Below, piece after piece: positions 11,801-22,162 of a stretch of DNA of 64,000 nucleotides. A program made the translations under genes and the position numbers. Positions within the stretch are counted from its first letter, which is position 1. Each line of letters starts with the position of its first letter. The DNA is from Amaranthus tricolor (lineage: Eukaryota; Streptophyta; Magnoliopsida; Caryophyllales; Amaranthaceae). The stretch covers positions 6,874,297-6,938,296 of the forward strand of contig NC_080062.1 of assembly GCF_026212465.1 (NCBI RefSeq), written 5' to 3'. The notes under the pieces were generated by a model. The model did not search any database and was not told the origin of the DNA. It saw nothing but the letters and a program-made list of their open reading frames with translations.

Positions 11801-12859
11801 TTCCCTTTTTTATGTGCATCAAATTCCTTTTTGAGAAGTTCCCTTAATTGCTTCATCTCTTTTTGCAAAGGATACTAAGCAAAATGTCTTTGATGTTCTT
11901 ATACCTATACCTTCCGAGGTCCCAACCAATTAATAAAATGACCTTACATGAAGATACTACCTAACGCAAATGGGGAAGTTGGTGAAAGTAAACCCTCCTT
12001 ATTTTATGTGTCCTAGAGAAATCGTGCGATATAAAACACAGTGGAAGTATTGTTGGGCTATTGGCTTAAATTGCATTTGATTGTAAAGCCGATAACCCTT
12101 TTATATATTATTGGCCTCATTTGACTTTTGTGATTGTAAGTTGTAGGCTTAATCATCATCTCATTGTACAATTTCCAGTTTTCCATTGACTATGAAGATA
12201 ATAAAAGTAGTGTCAACTTTACTCTTACATCCTGTTTGGTTATAGTGGTAATGTTAGTGAGATGTGTTATATCATTCCCATGGCAATGTAGGTCTCATCA
12301 TCGAAGATGTTTTTCTTCAATATTTAACATTATTAACTAATACCAAATTAAAGGTCCTTACAAGTTCTTCCCGTTGACTCAGATACCGACTACACGTCCG
12401 AGATCGCCTAAGCTTGGAAGAAAGAAGAACTTATCTTCAGTGGAAGGTGAAGAAGATGCCGACCAAATCCATCGACCCGGACGTTTAAGTCTGGATGAAA
12501 AAGTTGTCACACATCCAATCCTCAGCAAAGGGCCTTCACCCGTTTCATCAAAGCGGCCTCAGAGAAAGTCCCTTCCTAGACTGCCCTCCGAGAAGACACG
12601 CCTATCAAAAACTGCTCAATCGCAGGATACCCCAATCAACGGGTCTCTTCCAATAGCGCGAGTCGAGCAAGAGGGTCTTTCCTCAAACCCAGAATCCGCA
12701 CCTATTGCTCGTGTTGAGGACGAAGGATCTCTCTCTAATCCAGGTTACACTGCTCCTATTGTTCATGCCGAGGAGGAAGTCCCAACATCTGATCCATGTG
12801 AAGACGGTCCTGTTATCGAAGATCAACCCAAGCCCACAATCGACCAAGAGGTGTTTTAA
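8816..12859 (+). CDS. WVD2-like protein (TPX2-domain microtubule-associated)
   Basis: Eight coding exons join in frame: 8816-9052, 9423-9716, 9828-9871, 10041-10112, 10230-10329, 10420-10491, 10588-10695 and 12383-12859. All junctions are GT-AG and give 467 aa. The conserved core is the TPX2 C-terminal (KLEEK) domain at about residues 229-310: [31 protein letters not shown], and [12 protein letters not shown]. Flanks are low-complexity, basic and Ser/Pro-rich, as in the WAVE-DAMPENED2/WDL family. Family members bind and bundle cortical microtubules and influence anisotropic cell growth; that role is assigned by family. The ATG chosen is the first of two tandem ATGs after the acceptor at 8812. 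Intron 1 holds a TRIM; the 1.7-kb last intron holds two MITEs. The acidic C-terminal segment (about 400-465) has an imprecise internal repeat ([28 protein letters not shown]). Confidence 0.9.
9090..9367 (-). mobile_element. TRIM retrotransposon in an intron
   Basis: This complete miniature LTR element has an exact GTATT target duplication (9085-9089 and 9368-9372). Read on the minus strand, a 61-bp LTR (9307-9367) starts TGTTAGAGTATATAACATAT and ends CTTGACA. It is followed directly by a primer-binding site TGGTATTAGAAGCC (9306 leftward), resembling the plant initiator-Met tRNA complement TGGTATCAGAGC. A short non-coding interior ends in the polypurine tract GTGAGGGGGCA, and then comes a second LTR of 72 bp (9090-9161). 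It has no coding capacity. It lies antisense in the first coding intron of the WVD2-like gene. Confidence 0.9.
10850..11227. mobile_element. MITE with ACGTGGTAAC/TTTTGACTTTTCC arms
   Basis: The left end GGGAAATTCTACGTGGTAAC and right end CACATGTAATTCCCC are inverted. Inside them lie complementary motifs such as TTGACTTTTCC and GGAAAAGTCAA. A related copy is at about 36880-37180 (sharing CATTTGTTTTTATGAAAAAA) and a fragment at 27930-28060. It lies in the last intron of the WVD2-like gene. Confidence 0.6.
11228..11360. mobile_element. MITE, GAGACGGTCTC family
   Basis: It starts TTGTGAGAGACGGTCTCTCC and ends GACAATCTCTTACC in inverted orientation. The interior has TGGGCTGAATAGCCCAATTA, like the TGGGCCATTTAGCCC of the copy at 58417. 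It directly abuts the previous MITE in the same intron. Confidence 0.55.
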
Positions 12860-13208
12860 CGGCATGAAAGGGATGGTGCAACTGGATTCGCCTCCACAAA
12901 GTGTTGGCTTAGTAAAAACACAAATGTGAAGTCTTGACGCAGTTTGTCCATAGTTTGGTGAGGCTTGCTTGTTCTTGCTTTTTAGACTTTTCGGTTCACT
13001 TATTACTCTGCATTTGCACTTTCTCTGGTTTGTCCCATTACTCTTACAAATTACTTCGTTTTAGTGGTCTGCCATTGAAGTGTTGTGGGTAAATTTTGAG
13101 TTTTCTGGTACACCGGTTGTAGTTTATGATATACATAAAGTAGCTTATGGGGGAGATGACTAAATTGAACAAATTGGTGTTTTATGTTTATTCATTGTGA
13201 ATTTGAGA

Positions 13209-14101
13209 TTATTTCTCTTCTTTTTCTTCAGCATCCCATAGAAATCTTGCATATGATGCCATAATGTAACTGCATTTGCATTAGTACTGAACTATAAGAA
13301 TATATGATAGGATACGAACGAGGAAACTGAAATAGATGTGCCTAAATTGACTCGATTTGTGGCGTGACTCAAAAACACGACTGAACGAACTTGATTGATC
13401 AGCATTAACTCAACTCTAACAGCCAACAGGTTTACCTGCTATCGGGATGAAAAAGAACTGCTTGTCGAAAGTAATGCTCGGCTCGAGGAGCATCCTTGTT
13501 GATTTGCCAAATGAGTTCTCCATAAAGGGATAGTACATTCCCATCTCCGGATTTTGCTAGAATTGCTCTTTCACAGTACTCTTCTGCTTTGCCTAAATCC
13601 CCTTTTACCTGCCACAAAAACATCAAACAAGAAAACTTCAATAATGCATGAGAATCTCCATCATTGGGAATCTAATCCGAGTCTGTCTAGGCTATGAATC
13701 GATGATCTGAGTCATCATTTGTTTATTATTGTGTAACATAAAATTGAAGAATGTAGTTGAGTTAGATTAGCACACATGCATAGACGAGTGTTCGACCCAT
13801 CACATATTAGTATCCTAAATTCGCCCTGATTGCCATAGTTTATACTTCTTACCTCTTTCAAAAACCGGGCATAATTTGCCAGAAGCAAAGCATTTTTGGG
13901 ATCATTCTTTATCTTCTTCTGGTAATACTGATCTCTACTCTCATCAGGCTCACCATTTTTGATCATACATAATCTCGAAATTCTGCTTCGCGATGAGCTT
14001 GATGAGCTTGTATTTATGGTTTGGTAAGAAGAATGTGGTGAAACAAAAACTAAGGTAGTTTGTGTTGCCGGAAGCCCAGAAAATGTTGTTCCAAGAAGCA
14101 T
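13209..14101 (-). CDS. Small TPR-repeat protein
   Basis: Three exons join in frame on the minus strand: 13853-14101, 13436-13608 and 13209-13269 (GT-AG), giving 160 aa. If exon 2 were read through, the frame would stop at TAA three codons later. Splicing at AGCAG|GTAAAC instead joins a 61-bp last exon encoding [15 protein letters not shown] and a charged tail, which restores the expected repeat. TPR-like units are visible: [38 protein letters not shown], and [17 protein letters not shown]. This spacing matches plant TPR-like proteins of unknown biochemical role, probably protein-protein scaffolds. The Ser-rich N-terminus (about 1-45) could be a plastid transit peptide, which is an inference. 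The gene is convergent with the WVD2-like gene; the two stop codons are 350 bp apart. Confidence 0.85.
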
Positions 14102-14199
14102 TTTCGGTCTGGGAAAAAGCTGGGCTTGTTTATGAAAAATATAGGGAAGAAGAGTGACAAGAGAAAAATAAACCTATGGAAATTATGGTATGTTGAACA

Positions 14200-14944
14200 A
14201 GTTTAGTATCTTCTTTTATCCCTTCCTACGCTCCTACATATAGAATCAAGTATACCCCTTATGTTCTAATCCAATTCATTCTTTAAGATATTCAATGATA
14301 TCTACATGTAATTTCTTGGTCTTTAAGTCGAATGTTAAACCTTGTGATCTTTGAATGGAAATCTCGTAAAGAGCCAACCGTCGAGAGTGACAGAAAAATT
14401 GAATTTTATCTCTGTTGAAGTATGTATTATTTTTTTTAAAAAACAGATCTGAGTTCGTTCCTTGCTGCACCCTTCCTAACCCTCTTTTGCTTGGGATCTA
14501 CCTTGTACACAAAAGATTCAGTAGTGACCAACTGAAAATTTGAACAAAATAAGCTTTTTTTCAATAAAAATTCTTAAAAAAAGCTTGGATAAATTTTATT
14601 TTCCAAAATAAGCATCTCTGTATTCGAACTTATGGTAGGGAATTAAAATGGTCCGTTATTAGTACTAGTGATTCTCTACCACAAATTTAAATGCAAAGAC
14701 GCTTATTTTGAAAAATAAAATTTTCTCAATCTTATTTTGGAAATATTTTAAGAAAAACAACTTATTTTATTCAAATTTTCGTGACTAAGTGACACTTAAT
14801 ATTCAAACGCTTGTAAGAAAATGTTATATTGTAAAAGGAAGCCCATCTTGGCTCTCCAACTTTAGTGGAGAGGGAATACATCATTTGGGCCAGCCTTTTA
14901 AGCGATCTATGGATTTCCATTAGGTCATTCTACTAACATAAATT
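14200..14944. other. Intergenic upstream of the TPR gene
   Basis: An imperfect inverted repeat (AATAAGCTTTTTTTCAATAA near 14550 against AAACAACTTATTTTATTC near 14755) suggests a degenerate MITE spanning about 14530-14790. No gene was seen; the TPR promoter should lie at the left side. Confidence 0.3.
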
Positions 14945-15200
14945 TTTGTGAGAGACGATTTTTTTGAGAGATCATTTCTAATTGGACCAACCCATTATAT
15001 ATTTTTTAAAATATTGTAAATATGCATTAAGAATGATGTAAGTAGATATTTAAGATATTAAAAGTAGACATTAAGGATAAGGTAAGTAAACATTAAGAAT
15101 AATATAAGTAGGTATTAAGAATACAACAAGTAGATATTAATCTTTAATGGGTTGGCTTAAGATATGTCTCTTAAAGAGACGCTCTCTCAAAAGACTAGCC
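14945..15200. mobile_element. MITE with internal short tandem repeats
   Basis: Arms TTTGTGAGAGACGATTTTTT and GAGACGCTCTCTCAAAAGAC are inverted. Between them a motif like AGTAGATATTAAGAAT recurs five to six times with drift (15040-15145). A shorter relative starts at 2071. A further unpaired arm (CACCGTCTCTTTTGAGAA) is at about 15273. Confidence 0.6.
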
Positions 15201-15345
15201 GTTTTTGTAATTGATTACTTTAAAACTGTAAGTGATCATTTTGAGTCAGATCCAAGAAATAACCTTACTATACACCGTCTCTTTTGAGAATTTGGGATTA
15301 ATTTATTGATTATAGTTCGGGTTTCCATTTAAGTAAATCTCATTC

Positions 15346-16033
15346 TGTAACACCCCGATATTTTCCCGATATATTAAATGATTTGCTAGTAATATTATTA
15401 TTATTTTTTTTCATTCTTTTTAGAAAAATATATATTTCTTTTTATTATTTATTTTGTTAGTAGATTAAATCATGAGACTTCAACTTTTAAAGCAATTAAA
15501 ATCATTTTAAGTCCAAATCTTTTCCTAATCTATCTTTAATTTCAAAAAAAAAAAAATATATAAAAATGGGAATGTGTATGAGTGGCCGGCCATAGGGTGA
15601 ATATTGGGAAGATTGTAACTTCCATTTTGGCTATTGAATGGTTAAGGAAATTATGATCAATAAAATCTCATAATTCCTTAATCAATTCCTTTCCTTACTC
15701 CTTTGTCATTTCAAATTCATTTGCAAGTAAAGAAAGCACTCTCAAACTCCCTCATTTCTCACGCCTAAACCCTCCTTGATTCATCAATTTGGTTCATAAA
15801 ATTTTGGTGTTGTTCTTGAACAATTGTAAGTAAATCTTAATTTAGTTTTATTTTTAAGTTTTAATTTAAATTTCTATGTTTTTATGTGTGTTATTTTATA
15901 GTTTATGATTTTGTTCATGAATTGAAATTTATGTGTGGAAGTATGATGTTTTTCTATCCAAATTAAAGTATGGTTTTAGGGTTTTAGATATGTTCACATG
16001 TGTGTGAAGCATTGTTTGATGAATGATTGAAAA

Positions 16034-16114
<81 letters not shown>

Positions 16115-17780
16115 AAAAAAAAATGATTGCTCATATAAAAAAAAATGTGTATGTGGTGATGGAAATTTATTTTTTTTATTTTATTGACTAATAAAAGAGA
16201 ATTATAATGTTGGTAAAAAAAAAAAAAATGCATGTATATATATGTGATGTGTTTGTGTGTGTACATTGGAGTAAAAAGAATTATTTTTGAGAAAAATATA
16301 AATAATTAATTAAAATTTATTTTTGGATGTGATCATGGAAATTATGTAAATTTTATTGTTTAGATTTATTAGGGAATAAAGCATTGAAATTTATATTTTT
16401 GTGATAAAAAAAAAAATGAAATCCCGTAGGTTTTGAAAATAGTGGAAAAATTGTGTTTTTGGAGCATTTTTGGCTTTGAAATTAAGTTAAAAATACTTAT
16501 ACTATGTTATAAATTATGAAAATTGGTACGCGGGGGTTTTGACGCCTTCCGGACGCAACGGTGAAGTCGGATTTTCAGTTTGACAGTTTTAAGATGAGTT
16601 TCTGGACAGATTGTATAGGCTGTCCGGTTTTGTGTATATACCATGTCATAGTATGTGATGGATGTTCATGTTGTGTGTAGTATTCTAGGTATGGATGTGA
16701 TTGTATATGTGTGTTATGGATGATTTGAGGAAAATGTGTATGTGTGCTTATTTCCCGAATACGATTGAACCTTGTAGGAAGTCGATTCGTGACCGGGAAT
16801 TGATTAAGACGCTTGCGAGTTGGTTATCTTGCTTAAGGTATGTACACGCAGCGTGGTTCGCATTAGTCCGATGTATCATATAATAATGGTATACAAAAGA
16901 AAAGCATGGATATATAGTACGGATAATGTCATCTTTCGAATCAATAATTTGTTTATACATTGTTTTGATAAGCAGAGGTAGTATGACCTCACTAACTTTA
17001 AAGTGGACGTAGTATGACGTCAATTGGTGGAAAAGAATTACTCGCGGTATATGAGGGCATTATGAGCCACCGCGGGGGTATGCATACTTAACCATAGGCA
17101 CCGAAGTAAGGCGAGTGTCTATGGTAGAGGCTTGCTTAGGGGTTAGCTCCCCCTAATGTATTGTCTCACTTATGGAGTTTGGAGTGTACCGGCAGTATGG
17201 CTGGATAGTACAGCAGTATGGCTGACTAACTTTTACATGAAAATAAATATTCTTAATAAGCATGATCGAAGCGTACGGTTCTGTGAATTGTCAGCTAATT
17301 AATTAAAACTTTCTCTTGTGTTATTATTTATTTGGTATGCGACGTTTGCTGACGTGTACTTTTGGTCTTAACGACCCTGCGATGATGTTGTTTCCTATCT
17401 GGGCAATGACTAGCAGTAAGTTAAGTTGCAGGTCTGGGGAGTGAGGATTGTCCCTTGAAGAAATAAATTATTAGGGTAGAGAAGTCTTAATAAGAACTTC
17501 AAAATTTAGTTTAAAGAACATTTGGTTTTTATGAGGCGACTTTCGTTCTCAAGTTGTAATAAGTAGATTTAACTTTTCGTTCTTATCCGCTGCTAAGAAT
17601 TTCTTATTATCTAGTAGTTCTTAATAACGCTAATAGAACTCGATCCGCACGTTTTCCTTAACTTCAAAACCGTTTTTAACTGTTTTTTTAACATCCCGGT
17701 TTGACTCGGATTATAGTTGTCTCGTTTTTAAAAGGTCATTTTCTCTTTTCGTACGACCCGAGTTATTCTGAGATGTTACA
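15346..17780. mobile_element. Solo LTR, 2.4 kb
   Basis: The segment begins TGTAACACCCCGATATTTTC and ends GAGATGTTACA, so it has TG...CA ends with an inverted TGTAACA/TGTTACA. It is flanked by an exact 5-bp duplication CATTC (15341-15345 and 17781-17785). There is no gag-pol, PBS or second LTR between the duplications, which is what recombination between two LTRs leaves. The length and TGTAACACCCC start resemble long LTRs of plant Ty3/gypsy elements, but the superfamily cannot be proven without coding sequence. Orientation is not decisive, although TG at the left would fit either strand. Confidence 0.85.
16036..16112. repeat. (TA)n microsatellite within the solo LTR
   Basis: A pure TA tract of about 38 units is followed by short A-rich runs. 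Confidence 0.95.
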
Positions 17781-17924
17781 CATTCTTTGTGTTTTTCGCT
17801 AAAGTTTTATAGGAAACAAACTATTTTTTTGGCATTATTAATATTAATTTGTTTTTCCGATTTGTAAAGAGAGTTAAAGTAAAGGGAAATCTTTGTTTCT
17901 AAATTGTCTTGTTTTAAATCCTCC

Positions 17925-18235
17925 TGGATTTAAATCATGTTTGTAAATCATGTAAACGTATTATAAATCATGTTGTAAATCATGCTAAGTTTTTATGGTT
18001 GATAAGTAAAAATAAGTAATCAATAAAAATAAGTTTTAACCAGAAAAAATCAATTGCAATCATTAAAATCATTTGCTACGGATAAGAATAAGTTTTAATA
18101 ATAAAGCTTAGTTAAAATTTATTATTAAAAATAAGTTATAATCAGTAAAAATCAATTTCAATCAGTAAAAATTAGTTACAATCACTACAAAATAGTTATA
18201 ATAATCAGTTAAAACTAATTGACTAAACAAAGCCT
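17925..18235. repeat. Degenerate short tandem repeats
   Basis: First TAAATCATGT recurs about five times (17930-17985). Then a unit like AATCAGTAAAAATCAATT recurs with drift to about 18215. No coding potential. Confidence 0.6.
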
Positions 18236-20058
18236 TAGTTATAGTAATTTTTTTTTTTTTGGATTACAAGCTAAGCTGAGTGAGGAAAAAGCTAGATGAG
18301 AATCGAACATAACATATTTTCTGAAAGTGAAATTTATTTTCCAATTAAGAAAAAATGTGATCCAATTTTACTTGTAATTAGTGATTAAGTTACTTGTACT
18401 TGTATTGTTATTTATATTTTAAATATCCGATTGACCATGTGAGGATGTTTACAATACATCTACGATTTGAGCTAATGACGAATATTTTTTGAGATTACAC
18501 TTTTAATAAAGTGTATTATTCCAATAAAATTTAATAGAAAAGATTGATAATCAAAGATTTGTTGTGAAATATGTAAATATAATTTTGTCTTCATTTGTTA
18601 TGGTTAAGAATCTTCAATTAAATAAATTCATTGAGATTATAAACAGATGATTTACTCAACGTATGTGATATCTTTTTTGGTTTTGACTACCTTTTTTCAA
18701 GGAGATGCTCAATTTATTTTTGATCTTTTAATGTTAGTATTGATTCTCCACTCATGTAATTTTACACGTATTGTTAAAAGTTTACAAACAATTTTAAATT
18801 CGATTATTAGTACTAAATGGTGGTAATAAAAATAATATATAGTATAAATTTTTATAAAATTGTGTATCATATCATATCTATGGTGATAAACTTTAATTAT
18901 AAAAAAGTTTTTTTTTATTTACAACTTTCCACTACCACTTGTTCTAGTGATAATACATTGGAATGAATTTATTGAAAAATATAAGATGATTGAAGAAAAA
19001 TAAACATGATCCTTAAACTTGTCAAGAGATTTTTCAATCAAAATTATACTAGAATTTCATTATTATTTCCACCATTTAATAGTAACAATCAAAAGATTTA
19101 AAGCTAAAATGTATAAAAGTTACTACTTTTTCTGTTTCATTTTATTGGTTACGTTTAGAATATGCTATATAATTAGAGATAAATTAAACATGTTTTTTTC
19201 TATGAATACATAAAAATTAAAATACATTCATGTGAAATCTTTTCAATTTATCTTAACATATAGAGTAAAACTCCGCATAATTTTTAACGAATAATATTAT
19301 TACACGGTCATACAAGTAGGTTTTGAGTTTTGAGTTTAATAATAAAAAACTATTATGATTTAAATTATTTTGTAGTTGATAGAAATAAAATGATTGTCAA
19401 TTATTCAAGCATTGAAGTTTCCAGTTTCCACTCTATTATTACACGGTCAGATATGACAGCCAGCGAATTCCATGTTCTCCTGTCTATGCACAAAAATATG
19501 GTGGATTAGAGATGATCATTGCTCGAATCTTGAGTCTTAATCGAATTTAACAAGAATCAACCACAGATTCAAATTTATTTAATTTCTTTGGATTCGGCAC
19601 ATATCCAAAATTATACATCGGATCTCATGATTTTAGAAGGTTATATTTAATCTAAATTTAATTATTCATATTTAATTATTTTTACATTTTCACATTCCAA
19701 TTAGGTGAAAAGAATTTATAGGTAGCCAATAAGTTTAAATTGATTCACTTAATTCTTAAATATTATCTTCCCCTTCCTTCTTACTTCTTTTTTTTTTTTT
19801 CTCAAATGAAAATTTAATAAAGTTCTTCGCATTATGAATATCTTCATTTTAAGACGTTTGTTTACACAAAAATAACTTTATTTGCCTAAGACATTTCACT
19901 AAAAACGCATAATATAATCATATTATAGAGTGAAAATAAGGCTGCATCACATCATATCGGTTCCGTTGTAAAGATTTTCAAAGTAAACGAACCGATATAT
20001 TATGTGCTATAAAGATGTAAAAAACTACATTTTAGATCGTATTGTGGGATATCTTATA
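18236..20058. other. Intergenic, no gene recognised
   Basis: AT-rich. The motif GATTAGAGATGATCATTGC at about 19505 resembles an hAT-like end, but no partner was found. CATTATTACACGGTCA-like text occurs twice (about 19298 and 19435), possibly a small direct repeat. No convincing gene. Confidence 0.4.
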
Positions 20059-20066
20059 ATTTTAAC

Positions 20067-21036
20067 TAGAGTTGTTCAAAAGTGACCCGACCCGAAAATC
20101 CGATCCGAAATCGAAAGTGAACCGACCCGAAAATGTGTTCCTTTTTAGGTTTATCGAACTGACATTACCCGACTCGAAGCTATACTCGAACAAGTTGACA
20201 ACCGAAAATGGAAAAACTGAACCCGAGTAATAACCGATTTTTCTAACTGACACATAACCGTTATTCGAGATTATCCGAACCTAATAATGACCAACTTGAG
20301 TCATATTCGACCCGAATCATGCTCAAAACCGAACTCGATCCGTCTAAAATCGACTTAACCCGAACGAAGTTTAGATCGAATTGCTGTAAACCTGAACCAA
20401 TTTTTTACATAGAAGTATAATTGACTAATATTCAATCATCTTATTAGTTATTCTAATAAAGTCATAAATATTTTAATAAAATAAATTTTATAAATACATA
20501 GTTTCATATATTTAGAGTTAATAATCAATGGTCAATGTTTATTTAACTACTTTTAATCGAATAAGATTAAAATTGATAGAACCTTATAATTTTAATTTCC
20601 GGTCAAACAAGTAAAAGTAACAATGTAATAATGATTACTAATTGATTTGCATTTCACTATTTTGCTTTAAGTAAAGGAACCTTAATATCAATTAAAAAAT
20701 GGCTAACAACTTAATTTGATACTGACTCGATCAATAGTAATTAGTAATTCGCAATTCGTAGCTGAATTCTACTTGAAAATACCCGAACCCTATGTGTACC
20801 TGGTAAAACCGAACCAATTATTAATCGATGACAACTCGAGACCGATTGAAACTCGACATGAACTTTAACCAACACCGACCTGATGCTAACCCGATAGTTC
20901 GAATAACCAATCTTCAACCGAACCGTGACTAACCGACCCGATCCGAATATGACCCGTCGCAACACGTATCCGAAATATAACCGATTCGAATGACACCTAT
21001 CCAAAACCAACCCGATCACCCGAATAAACACCTCTA
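20067..21036. mobile_element. hAT-like non-autonomous element with CCGA-rich arms
   Basis: An exact 8-bp duplication ATTTTAAC flanks the element (20059-20066 and 21037-21044). The terminal inverted repeats read TAGAGTTGTTCAAAAGTGAC on the left and, inverted, TAGAGGTGTTTATTCGGGTG on the right. Both arms (20080-20400 and 20720-21030) are arrays of ACCCGA/CCGAAC-like units around an AT-rich centre of about 320 bp. Frames crossing the arms (20062-20253 and 20741-21046, minus) follow from the repeat and are not genes. No transposase was seen. Target size and ends fit the hAT superfamily. Confidence 0.8.
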
Positions 21037-21044
21037 ATTTTAAC

Positions 21045-22162
21045 AAATATTTAGACGATACGACAATATCACTTTCATTACTACATCAGTATTTCATTAC
21101 TACAATCGCATTCTTATACTATTGCTCAAAATGTAAATGATTCTTTCATAGCAGTAGTACCACTACTTTCATTATGAGACCCCACTATCCTTTCTATGAT
21201 GTTAAGCAATAATAATCACTTTCTATGATATTAAGCAACAAGAATCACTAATTATTTTAATTTGTAATTACTTTTAATCAAATCTAATCCCTTATTATTT
21301 TCCTTAATTCCCCCGAGTCCTAAATGGAAAAAAATATTAAAGAACAAAATGAATCTAAATAAATTTAAAATTGCTCTAATCTTTTTCTTCTATAGTACTC
21401 GAAATGTTTGGCTAAATGTATTTAGTTTGGAACTACAATAGATAAATAACATATTTAAGCAAATAACTATCATAAATACCATATAATAGAGATTTAACAA
21501 TTTATTCATAATCATTTCTTACATGAAAAGCTGTTGCAAAATACAAGTCCATACAAAAGGTGCCTGTAAAAATGAAGTTTGGCAAAACTTAGAAAAAAAA
21601 CAATCACAACCATATAAAAATGGAGGATTGTAATGGCAGCTATAGCTAATGAAACAACTGCCATAGCCAAAGCTTCGAACGAAACAAGGTCACCATATTT
21701 CGAACTTCCATAAGCAACGGTATTACTACAAACGCTGACCAGCGACCAACACCCACTATCGGAACCTATACTGCTCGGACATGGACGACTTGGTAAAAAC
21801 TGATACTAAGACTCGATAAAAACATTAACATGATGAACTCAACCTATGGTCGAGCTAAAAGATTTTTTTCGGTTTTTTTAATGAAGGTCCAAAACCCAGC
21901 AAAAGATGGACAAAGGCTGAATCTTTTAAACCCGGAAAGCAGTAATGTTCTCAGGCTTCTACGACCGATCAACAACAGATTTCCTATGTTAAGGAAACCA
22001 GCAAAAAGAGGGTACGATCGGCCGTGTCTCCAGCAAAACGTAAGGCTGTTTCGAAATTGATGGACCCAAAAAACTAAAGACGGAACCTATAACGAATCGT
22101 GCTAAAATGTACTTCTGAGGCTACTTGAAATCCCCGACTATCAAATTGAATGTTTTTGGCTC
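21045..22162 (-). other. 3' flank and probable 3' UTR of the EBF1-like gene
   Basis: The stretch nearest the stop codon (about 21540-22162) is less AT-rich than its surroundings and probably includes the 3' UTR. On the minus strand it contains a T8 run (plus-strand A8 near 21594). In Arabidopsis, poly-U motifs in EBF1/EBF2 3' UTRs are known targets of EIN2-dependent translational repression. Whether this tract lies in the mature transcript is not known. No other gene was seen. Confidence 0.35.

Noticed and set aside
15994..16266. 90-codon minus-strand ORF
   Set aside because: Mostly alternating Tyr-Ile from a (TA)n tract.
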